From the NCBI RefSeq assembly GCF_030812885.1, contig NZ_JAUSTO010000011.1, positions 1 to 64,000 on the forward strand: a stretch of 64,000 bases of DNA. The letters run 5' to 3'. How positions within the stretch are numbered: position 1 is the first letter of the stretch; every line of letters begins with the position of its first letter. This document shows positions 36,696 through 43,397 of this stretch, piece after piece. A program made the position numbers and the translations under genes. A model generated the notes under the pieces. The model was not told the DNA's origin. It made no database searches and worked only from the letters and a program-made list of their open reading frames with translations. Source of the stretch: Moryella indoligenes. Lineage in GTDB: Bacteria; Bacillota; Clostridia; Lachnospirales; Lachnospiraceae.

Positions 36696-36852
36696 CCATC
36701 TCGCTGTCGCTCGATGGGTTTTGTCGTCAAGCCCCTCCTGCGCAAGCGCGGGGAGGTTTTCCTCTTTATTTTACCATCTCGCTGCCGCTCGATGGGTTTT
36801 CTCGTCAAAACTCCATTTGCGCAAGCGCATGGAGTCTTTCCTCGTTATTTTA
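36696..36852. repeat. Tandem 78-bp structured repeat, two copies
   Basis: Copy 1 at 36696-36773 and copy 2 at 36774-36852. Each starts CCATCTCGCTG(T/C)CGCTCGATGG, then GTTTT(G/C)TCGTCAA, then a hairpin with a GCGCAAGCGC core, then TTTCCTC(T/G)TTATTTTA. The outer hairpin stem differs between copies (CCTCC...GGAGG in copy 1; ACTCCAT...ATGGAGT in copy 2) yet stays paired, a sign of selection on structure. The last three bases of copy 2 are the yeiH stop codon on the other strand. I saw no other copy in the window. Confidence 0.8.
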
Positions 36853-37884
36853 CCATATTCTCATAAGATGCTGCATCAGGAGGCCTACGACCGTGATTCC
36901 TGCCCAGCAGCATGCACCGAGAGAGAGAGGCTTGCCACCGGTCCTGATGAGTTTGATCAAGTTGCTGTTCAGACCGATTGCGGCCATTGCCATGACGATA
37001 AAGAACTTGCTCAGGGTTTTCAGGGGGGCGAATACGCTGGAGGGAATCCCGGCACCAAGCGCAAGCGTTGTGATGAGAGAGGCCGCGACAAAATAGAGTA
37101 TGAACATGGGGAAGACCTGCCTCAGACTGACGGAAGTATTGCCCTTTTCAGAGCCTGCTCTGCGGGCACGGATGAAAGCGAGTCCCAGCGTAATGGGGAT
37201 GATCGCCAGCGTGCGGGTCAGCTTTACGGTCACTGCCTTGTCGAGCGTTGCGGTGCCGAGCCCCCACATGCTGTCCCAGGTGGAGGCGGCAGCTGTGACA
37301 GAGGAGGTGTCATTGACCGCAGTGCCTGCAAAGATTCCGAAGGCCTCTCCGCTTGTCGTATCAAAGCCGATCACATTTCCCAGTATGGGAAAGAGAATTG
37401 CAGCGAGGACGTTGAAAAAGAAGATGACCGAGATCGCCTGCGCCACCTCATCATCGTCCGCATCAATGACAGGTGCGGTCGCCGCAATCGCAGAGCCGCC
37501 GCAGATGGAGGAGCCGACGCCGACCAGAGTGGAGATATTTCCCGGTATGTGCATGACCCGGTGCAGGACATAGGCGATAATCAGCGAGGTGGAGATGGTG
37601 CAGAGGATGATGGGCAGAGACTGCGCGCCGGTTTTCAGTATGACATGGAGATCGAGGCCGAAGCCGAGCAGTACGACTGCAGTCTGCAGGATGATCTTTG
37701 AGCTGAATTTGATGCCGGGAGCAGCACTGCCCTTGTTGTTCCAGAACATTGTTATGATCATACCTGCCAGAATTGCGATGACAGCGCCGCCGATGACAGG
37801 GAATTTCTTTCCGAGCAGCCATGACGGAAGCGCAATGATAAAGCATACCAGAATGCCGGGGATATGTTTCTGCAGCCAGTTCAT
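36850..37884 (-). CDS. YeiH-family putative sulfate exporter / UPF0324 membrane protein
   Basis: Polytopic membrane protein of 344 residues with the family motifs VLLGFGLDLHVILKTG, GVGSSICGGSAIAA and AGTAVNDTSSVTAAA. The YeiH family is annotated as a putative sulfate exporter, but its substrate is not firmly known. AGGAGG precedes the ATG. It is divergent from a LysR regulator gene 135 bases away, the arrangement in which such regulators usually control the neighbouring transporter. Confidence 0.88.
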   Translation of the reverse strand: MNWLQKHIPGILVCFIIALPSWLLGKKFPVIGGAVIAILAGMIITMFWNNKGSAAPGIKFSSKIILQTAVVLLGFGLDLHVILKTGAQSLPIILCTISTSLIIAYVLHRVMHIPGNISTLVGVGSSICGGSAIAATAPVIDADDDEVAQAISVIFFFNVLAAILFPILGNVIGFDTTSGEAFGIFAGTAVNDTSSVTAAASTWDSMWGLGTATLDKAVTVKLTRTLAIIPITLGLAFIRARRAGSEKGNTSVSLRQVFPMFILYFVAASLITTLALGAGIPSSVFAPLKTLSKFFIVMAMAAIGLNSNLIKLIRTGGKPLSLGACCWAGITVVGLLMQHLMRIW

Positions 37885-37920
37885 GAATGTTTCCTCCTAA
37901 GTGAAAAACTTTTTCGAGAC

Positions 37921-37987
37921 TCATTATAAAAGAATAGGAAAGTAAAGAAAAATTATATATAATGATATATTAATAAGAAATCATTAT
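37921..37987. promoter_or_regulatory. yeiH/lysR divergent control region with TCATTAT repeats
   Basis: TCATTAT occurs at 37921-37927 and 37981-37987, and its inverse ATAATGA at 37959-37965, in an AT-rich intergenic stretch. The inverse pair 37959/37981 forms a dyad. These are candidate binding sites for the adjacent LysR protein. Confidence 0.4.
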
Positions 37988-38019
37988 GGATTAGCAAACT
38001 TGGGAAGGAGGAGACAGAG

Positions 38020-38907
38020 CTGGATTTCAGAATCGAGACCTTTTTAGCTGCGTGTGAGCATATGAATTTTTCCAGGGCGGCAGAAGCGCTTTGCATCACG
38101 CAGCCCGCAGTGTCCCAGCACATTCAGTATCTGGAGCGGGAGTATGGCGTGAAGCTCTTTCGAAAGGAAGGAAAGCGGATCTATCTCACCGGAGAAGGGC
38201 GTATCCTTCGTGAGACGATGGCAGTGATCAAAAATGATGAGCAGATCATGCGGGAGCGAATGCGGGAGTGCGGGAGCGGAAAGAGGGAGCTCTCCTTCGG
38301 TGTAACCATGACGATAGGAGAGTATACGCTCTTGGCTCCGCTCGCAGCGTATCTGAAGGCCCATCCGGAGCGCAATGTGCGTGTTCGTTACGGAAATACC
38401 GCAAAGCTTGAGGAGGAGCTTCGAGAAGGAAGCATTGACTTTGCGCTGGTGGAGGGGTATTTTCGTAAGGAGGCATATGATTCCTTACGTTTTGATACGG
38501 AGCAATTTATTCCGGTCTGTGCCGCGGCGCATTCGTTTTTGAGAGAGCCTCATTCGCTCAGAGATCTTGTCGGTGAGCGCCTCATACTCCGGGAGCCGGG
38601 CTCCGGAACCAGAAATATCCTTGAGCGCAGTCTTGCGGTGAAGGGGCTCAGCGTGCAGGACTTTCAGCGCAGAACGGAGATTGAAAACATGCACGTAATC
38701 ATCGGACTTCTGGAGAGGGACTGTGGGATTTCTTTTCTGTACCGGGTTGCTGTGCGGGATCAGCTGCTTCGCGGGACGCTCAGGGAACTGTTGCTTGAGG
38801 ACTTTAAGCTGGAGCATGATTTTGCCTTTATATGGCCGAGAGGGAGTGCCTTTCGGGAGGATTACCATGCCATCAGTGAGGAACTGAGAGGATACAGAGA
38901 ATTATGA
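38020..38907 (+). CDS. LysR-family transcriptional regulator
   Basis: A 295-residue regulator: N-terminal winged helix-turn-helix (FLAACEHMNFSRAAEALCITQPAVSQHI) and a C-terminal substrate-binding domain. The first ATG in frame (38062) would cut off the first 14 residues of the helix-turn-helix. A start at CTG 38020, eight bases after GGAAGGAGG, restores the standard N-terminus (M-D-F-R-I-E-T-F-L). The CTG start is therefore inferred from family alignment and ribosome-site spacing. It ends in an ATGA overlap with the ArsC-like gene. It probably regulates yeiH. Confidence 0.88.
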   Translation: MDFRIETFLAACEHMNFSRAAEALCITQPAVSQHIQYLEREYGVKLFRKEGKRIYLTGEGRILRETMAVIKNDEQIMRERMRECGSGKRELSFGVTMTIGEYTLLAPLAAYLKAHPERNVRVRYGNTAKLEEELREGSIDFALVEGYFRKEAYDSLRFDTEQFIPVCAAAHSFLREPHSLRDLVGERLILREPGSGTRNILERSLAVKGLSVQDFQRRTEIENMHVIIGLLERDCGISFLYRVAVRDQLLRGTLRELLLEDFKLEHDFAFIWPRGSAFREDYHAISEELRGYREL

Positions 38908-39245
38908 ACATACAGATATTCGGAACAAGGAAGAGTTTTGATACGAAAAAGGCGGAGCGCTATTTTAAGGAGCGCGGCATCCGTTTTCAGATGGTGGATC
39001 TGAAGGAGAAGGGACTCAGCCGCGGCGAGCTGCAGAGTGTGCTGCGCGCGGTTGGCGGGCTGGAGGCGCTGCTGGATCCAAAGACGAAGGCACAGGAGCA
39101 GCTGACCCTGATCCGCTACCTGTCGCCGGAGGACAGGGAGGAGAAGGCACTGGAGCATCCGGAGGTATTCCGCACGCCCATCGTGCGAAACGGGCAGAGG
39201 GCCACAGTCGGCTACTGCCCGGAGGTCTGGAAGGAGTGGGAATGA
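38904..39245 (+). CDS. ArsC/Spx-family protein lacking the usual N-terminal cysteine
   Basis: A 113-residue thioredoxin-fold protein of the arsenate-reductase-like (ArsC/YffB/Spx) family: DTKKAERYFKERGI, VDLKEKGLS, RTPIVRNGQ and a C-terminal GYCPEVWKEW. Relatives usually have GTKKCxDTKKAE; here the position after GTRK is S11. The redox cysteine is therefore missing at the expected place. A cysteine remains at the C-terminal end (GYC). It overlaps lysR by ATGA and the azl relic by ATGA, so it is translationally coupled. Biochemical role unknown. Confidence 0.8.
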   Translation: MNIQIFGTRKSFDTKKAERYFKERGIRFQMVDLKEKGLSRGELQSVLRAVGGLEALLDPKTKAQEQLTLIRYLSPEDREEKALEHPEVFRTPIVRNGQRATVGYCPEVWKEWE

Positions 39246-39722
39246 AGCAGAGCGCTCCTCTCAGAGCGCTGTGGGAGGCTTTTCCGCACACGCTTCCGAT
39301 TTTTGCGGGTTTCTGGTTTCTCGGACTCGCCTATGGGGTTTACATGCATGTCTCCGGCTTCTCCTTCTGGTATCCCATGCTGATGAGCATGACGATCTTC
39401 GGAGCTGACCGTTTTCTGCTTCCATCAATGTGTCTGATACTTCTTTTACTTACATTGTTTCGGAAACCATTGTCAGAGCGGGGAGGGAAAACCCACACCT
39501 CCTTTTATTGCCTATCTCGGGAGGGCCTTGCCCTCAGCTGTTTTTGCCATGCTCGTGGTCTACTGTCTGAGGGGCGTCAGTCTCTTTTTCGGCACGCATG
39601 CAGTCCCGGAACTGATCGCCATTATAATAACAGCGGCGCTCCACCGCTGGAAGCATCAGATGCTTCTCTCAATCGCAGGTGGAACCGCTGCGTATATGCT
39701 GCTTGTGCAGCTGATATTTTAA
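39242..39722 (+). pseudogene. azlC/azlD deletion relic
   Basis: The first ~55 codons (from ATG 39242) match the N-terminus of AzlC, the branched-chain amino-acid exporter large subunit (AFPHTLPIFAGFWFLGLAYG...SFWYPMLMSMTIFG). The similarity then stops. From about 39490, in another frame, the sequence matches the C-terminal part of AzlD (KPTPPFIAYLGRALPSAVFAMLVVY... to LLSIAGGTAAYMLLVQLIF, stop 39722). The intact pair would need roughly 1 kb; only 481 bp remain. One deletion removing most of azlC and the start of azlD explains it. The system cannot be functional. Confidence 0.8.
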
Positions 39723-39732
39723 TTTGGACACA

Positions 39733-40779
39733 TCATTTCAGAAGGGCAATCAGCGCACGGAGCTCTGTCTCCGTGGTGGCCCAGCTGGTCACAAAGCGGA
39801 TGATGCTCCTGTTCTCATCTACGGGCTCCCAGGGACTGAAATTAACCGTCTCCCGGAGCCTTTCTTTTCTGTCATGATCCACGACGGCAAAGCTCTGGTT
39901 TGTGACGGAATCGAAGCGGAGCTCATAGCCGTACTCCAGAAGGGCGTGCCGCAGCCGGATGGCAGCATCGACCGCAAAGCTGCCGAGCGTCAGGTAGAGA
40001 GAGTCTGTAAAGAGCGCGTCAAACTGTACACCGAGGAGACGTCCCTTTGCGAGCAGGGCGCCGTGCTGCTTTATCATGGTAAAGAAGTGTGGGATGAGCC
40101 CGGGAGTGGGGATCACGACTGCCTCGCCAAAGAGGGCTCCGCACTTGGTGCCGCCGATATAGAAGATATCGCAGAGCTCTGCGAGCGCAGGGAGAGAGAC
40201 ATCATTTTCCGGGCTTGCCAGTGCGTAGGCAAGGCGGGCGCCATCCGCGTAGAGCCAGAGTCCATACTTCCGACAGATCTCATGCAGCGCGCGCAGCTCA
40301 GAGAGGGAGTAGAGCGTGCCGAGCTCGCTTGGCTGAGAGATGTAGACCATGGCCGGCATCACTGTGTGCTCACGCGTCTCATCCTGCCGGTAGCTCAGGA
40401 CAGCGCGCTCCACATCCCGGGCGCAGAGCTTTCCGTTGCGGGAAGGGAGTGGAAGGACCTTATGACCGCCGTATTCGATGGCGCCCGCCTCGTGCACGGC
40501 AATGTGTCCGCTCTCCGGCGCAAGTACGCCCTGATAGGGGCGGAGCAGAGAATCGATGACTGCTGCATTGGTCTGTGTTCCGCCGACGAGAAAGTGAATC
40601 TCCGCCTCCGGGCAGGCGCAGGCGGCGCGTATCTTTTCTCTCGCCGCAGCGCAGAACTGATCCTCACCGTAGCCCGCAGCAGGGATCAGATTGCTCTCTG
40701 TGAGAGCGCGGAGCACCGCAGGATGCGCCCCCATCATGTAGTCGGAGGCAAAGGGAAGTCTTGTTTCGAATGCTGCCAT
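39733..40779 (-). CDS. Low-specificity L-threonine aldolase family protein
   Basis: PLP-dependent beta-eliminating enzyme cleaving threonine or related beta-hydroxy amino acids to glycine and an aldehyde. The 348-residue protein has SDYMMGAHPAVLRAL, GGTQTN, HIAVHEAGAIE, YADGARLAYAL and the Schiff-base lysine K212 in YIGGTKCGAL. The start at 40779 has AGAAGG upstream and begins the family-typical N-terminus; a longer in-frame start lies inside the preceding gene. It follows the YczE-like gene by one base, so the two are co-transcribed. Confidence 0.88.
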   Translation of the reverse strand: MAAFETRLPFASDYMMGAHPAVLRALTESNLIPAAGYGEDQFCAAAREKIRAACACPEAEIHFLVGGTQTNAAVIDSLLRPYQGVLAPESGHIAVHEAGAIEYGGHKVLPLPSRNGKLCARDVERAVLSYRQDETREHTVMPAMVYISQPSELGTLYSLSELRALHEICRKYGLWLYADGARLAYALASPENDVSLPALAELCDIFYIGGTKCGALFGEAVVIPTPGLIPHFFTMIKQHGALLAKGRLLGVQFDALFTDSLYLTLGSFAVDAAIRLRHALLEYGYELRFDSVTNQSFAVVDHDRKERLRETVNFSPWEPVDENRSIIRFVTSWATTETELRALIALLK

Positions 40780-40780
40780 A

Positions 40781-41434
40781 TCATACACCTTCTTTCCTGA
40801 CACTGGTGATCGCAGGGCCGAGCAGAGGCTCTGCGACATATTTTGTGAAAAAGCTGATGAAGGGAGAGAGTCCCAGCGCACACATCAGCGTGCCGATGCC
40901 GAGCAGTCCGCCGAGCAGAAGCGTCAGCAGCGCGCCGACGCAGTCTGTGAAGGCGCGGCACCAGAAGTAGGAGCGCCCGCTCCTCCGGCTGAGGATGATC
41001 GACAGGGAATCATAGGGGGCGATGCCCATATCCGCGGTCTGATAGATGGCGCAGGAGAGCGTGAGTATCAGTATCCCGAGCACCATGACAAGCAGCTTTG
41101 ACGCAAAGTGCTCCGGAGCCAGATGAAGGTAGCGTCCCAGATGATCGCAGGCAGATGCGACCGTTCCGACCATGACCCAGTTGATGAAGGTACCGATGCC
41201 GATCAGCGAGCGGCCGAAAATGTATTCCAGAAGAAAATAGGCGCTGTTGACGAAGAGATTCAGAACGGCAAAATCGACGCCGAGCTTCGCCGCCGCAGCG
41301 ATCACAAAGGCAGTGTTGGGATCATTTCCCATGAGAGAGAGCTTGAAGAGACCGATACCGACCCCCAGAAAGAAGACGCCGATCAGCATGAATACGAAGC
41401 GGCGTACATTGGATTGATTGATATGAGTGGGCAT
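40781..41434 (-). CDS. YczE/YyaS-family membrane protein
   Basis: A 217-residue integral membrane protein with about five membrane segments and the family motifs GVGIGLFKLSLMGNDPN, ADMGIAPYDSLSIIL and FTDCVGALLTLLLGG. Members are widespread in Firmicutes; function is unknown. The start at 41434 has GGAGG close upstream. It lies upstream of and adjacent to the threonine aldolase gene. Confidence 0.82.
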   Translation of the reverse strand: MPTHINQSNVRRFVFMLIGVFFLGVGIGLFKLSLMGNDPNTAFVIAAAAKLGVDFAVLNLFVNSAYFLLEYIFGRSLIGIGTFINWVMVGTVASACDHLGRYLHLAPEHFASKLLVMVLGILILTLSCAIYQTADMGIAPYDSLSIILSRRSGRSYFWCRAFTDCVGALLTLLLGGLLGIGTLMCALGLSPFISFFTKYVAEPLLGPAITSVRKEGV

Positions 41435-41554
41435 GACACCTCCGGCAGCCAGGGGCTGAGAGCAGTTTTGGTAATAGAAGAACAGCAACAGATTCACCTT
41501 AGTATAAGAAAAGGATATCCACTCTGCAAGTAAAAAAGAAAAGTTTTATGAAAG

Positions 41555-41574
41555 TTATTGACATATGTCAGTAA
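41555..41574. promoter_or_regulatory. Palindromic operator upstream of the DUF134-NifX gene
   Basis: TTATTGACATATGTCAGTAA: a 20-bp near-perfect palindrome around the perfect core TGACATATGTCA (41559-41570), about 55 bases before the DUF134 ATG. TTGACA within it could be the -35 of the promoter, so a bound protein would block transcription. The DUF134 protein itself is a plausible binder. Confidence 0.55.
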
Positions 41575-41626
41575 ATGCCGCATGATAGCTGCAGAGCTTT
41601 CACGCGGAAACAGATTGGAGGTTGTG

Positions 41627-42373
41627 ATGGCAAGACCCCGGAAATGCAGAAAGATATGCTGTTACCCTGACTACTGGAGCTTTGGCCCTGTGGGTGAGGG
41701 GGGGCAGCTGCCGCCTGTGGTGATGAGCCTTGATGAGTATGAGGTGCTCCGTCTTCTGGATTACTGCGGGCTGACGCAGGAGGAGTGTGCGCGCGCCATG
41801 GAGGTCGCCCGGACCACGGTGACCGGAGTGTATGATTCCGCGAGAAAGAAAATGGTTACCATGCTGGTGGAGGGCAGAGCGCTCCGGATTTCCGGAGGCA
41901 ATATCAGTCTGAAGCTCTGCGAAAAATTAAGACCGGCGGAGCTGCCAGAGAAGGGAAGCGATGCTATGAGAATTGCGGTTTGCTATGAGAACGGGGAGAT
42001 ATTTCAGCACTTTGGGAGAACGGAGCAGTTTAAGCTCTATGATATTGAGAACGGAGCGGTGCAGTCTGCACGCGTGGTCGGCACAGAGGGCGCGGGCCAT
42101 GGGGCACTCGCGGGCTTTCTGAAGGCGGTAGAGGCGGATGCTCTGATCTGCGGGGGGATCGGCGGCGGTGCCCGCATGGCTCTCTCCGAGGCGGGGATTC
42201 AGCTCTATCCGGGTGTCAGCGGGGACGCGGATGCGGCAGCAGCGGCGCTTGCAAAGGGCGAGCTGAAGTTCGACCCGGCCACGGAGTGTTTTCACCACGG
42301 GGAGCATCACGGCGAGGGTCACAGCTGTGGTCACCACGGTGAGGGACATGGCTGCGGACATCACGAGGGGTGA
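41627..42373 (+). CDS. DUF134 DNA-binding domain fused to NifX-type domain, His-rich tail
   Basis: A 248-residue two-domain protein. Residues 1-95 are DUF134, a predicted helix-turn-helix (MARPRKCRKIC, MSLDEYEVLRLLDYCGLTQEECA, VARTTVTGVYDSARKK). Residues about 112-215 are a dinitrogenase iron-molybdenum-cofactor-binding (NifX/NifB C-terminal) domain (IAVCYENGEIFQHFGRTEQFKLYDIE, ICGGIGGGARMAL). The last 27 residues are a His/Gly/Cys tail (HHGEHHGEGHSCGHHGEGHG...), a likely metal-binding site. No nitrogenase genes are present; such proteins occur in non-fixing anaerobes with ferredoxin-type genes, and a metal-responsive regulator is inferred. I use ATG 41627, which has GGAGG upstream. Confidence 0.85.
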   Translation: MARPRKCRKICCYPDYWSFGPVGEGGQLPPVVMSLDEYEVLRLLDYCGLTQEECARAMEVARTTVTGVYDSARKKMVTMLVEGRALRISGGNISLKLCEKLRPAELPEKGSDAMRIAVCYENGEIFQHFGRTEQFKLYDIENGAVQSARVVGTEGAGHGALAGFLKAVEADALICGGIGGGARMALSEAGIQLYPGVSGDADAAAAALAKGELKFDPATECFHHGEHHGEGHSCGHHGEGHGCGHHEG

Positions 42374-42495
42374 GAGCAGCCGGAGAGGCTGAGAGCTTTT
42401 TGTGCGATAAGAGCAATACACGGGAAGCGGCGAACAGTATAAGCAGACAATCAGGCAAATAAAATAAGAAGAGAAGAGGAACAGAAGGAGGCGAG

Positions 42496-42878
42496 ATGCC
42501 GTCAAAAAATACGCGAGAGTAGATCAGCGAAGCTGTGTGTCCTGCGGGAGCTGTGAAAAGCTCTGTCCGCGGGATGCAATTCGGGTGTGGAAGGGATGTT
42601 ATGCAAAGGTGGAGGCGGAGAGCCGCGTCGGCTGTGGCATCTGCGTGCGGGCCTGTCCCGCGGACTGCATTGAGACCGTGCCGCGGAGCTTCGCCTATAC
42701 GGATGGCAGCGTCCCGGCGTGGGTGGCACAGTTCAGCTTCGGCTTCTATGGTCTTATGCTGACTTCCGCCCTCATCGGTATCATTGTGATGGCGCTCTAT
42801 AAACCGAGAAGCTGGTGCACCTTCTGTCCCATGGGTACGATGACCCAGGGCATATGCAAACTGAAGGCAGAGCATTGA
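42496..42878 (+). CDS. 4Fe-4S ferredoxin-type membrane protein with an apparent -1 frameshift
   Basis: ATG 42496 has an ideal AAGGAGG, but its frame reads only M-P-S-K-N-T-R-E then TAG at 42520. Shifting -1 in the six-A run (42504-42509) yields YARVDQRSCVSCGSCEKLCPRDAI and runs to 42878. The run is phased tcA-AAA-AAT, matching X_XXY_YYZ slippery sites (42504-42510). The ~127-residue product has two 4Fe-4S motifs (CVSCGSCEKLCP; CGICVRACPADC), a membrane segment and a C-terminal WCTFCPMG with further cysteines. It could be programmed frameshifting, a real mutation or a homopolymer sequencing error; a GTG at 42537 would give a shorter in-frame product missing the first cysteine. It follows the DUF134-NifX gene. 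Confidence 0.75.
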
Positions 42879-43001
42879 CAGGACGCGGATCATGCAGTCC
42901 GCTGCGCCCGGTTTTCACACTATGCGGGAGCCGGGCACTTTGCTGTTATGCGCAGCCGACGCGGCGCTTTTTCCTTTGGCTGCAGGCGTAGTCACAGGCG
43001 C

Positions 43002-43280
43002 TCAGCCGAGCCAGTTCCAGTTCTCCTCGCGGGGGAGCACCAGCGCCAGCATGACGACCTGCTCCCCTTTTTCGAGTGATATTTCCTCCGCCTCACTGTG
43101 AGGCGGGAGGAGCGCATCGCTGTCCAGCTCGGAGAGTATATAGCTGATGCCTTCATTTCTCGCGTCATCGAGGGCATCCTCCATATCCTTTCCCTCACCA
43201 TAGCAGCCGTCGAGATCGCAAAACTCCGCGCGGTAAGTGTGCGCAAGCTTTTTCAGTATCACAGGATAATATAGTGTCAT
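43002..43280 (-). CDS. HicB-like protein without HicA partner
   Basis: A 92-residue protein with the HicB-type partial RNase H fold: YPVILKKLAHTYRAEFCDLDGCYGEGKDMEDALDDARNEGISYIL. HicB normally neutralises the mRNA interferase HicA encoded next to it; no HicA-like gene (about 60 residues with the GSH motif) is adjacent. Orphan HicB-like proteins are common and may be regulators. GAGGTG precedes the ATG. The 120-base stretch 42879-43001 has nothing I can support. Confidence 0.8.
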   Translation of the reverse strand: MTLYYPVILKKLAHTYRAEFCDLDGCYGEGKDMEDALDDARNEGISYILSELDSDALLPPHSEAEEISLEKGEQVVMLALVLPREENWNWLG

Positions 43281-43397
43281 CTTGTCACCTCACAATAGAT
43301 TTGCTTCAATTTTTATCAGCAATCTGGTATAAATTTCAGGAGAGGCGGCGCGGAGCGTCGTCTGTGGAAAATTATAGCCGATAAGGAGTTTTTTTGC

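Noticed and set aside
36548..36808. Minus-strand ORF with repeated KPIERQRDG
   Set aside because: It is a translation of the tandem structured repeat, not a gene: no start signal, and the copies conserve pairing rather than codons.
40781..40881. Longer N-terminus for threonine aldolase (start 40881)
   Set aside because: The added residues overlap the YczE-like coding region, have no family similarity, and the ATG at 40779 has its own AGAAGG.
42892..43101. 69-aa plus-strand ORF after the ferredoxin gene
   Set aside because: No ribosome site, no recognisable similarity, and it overlaps the HicB gene on the other strand.
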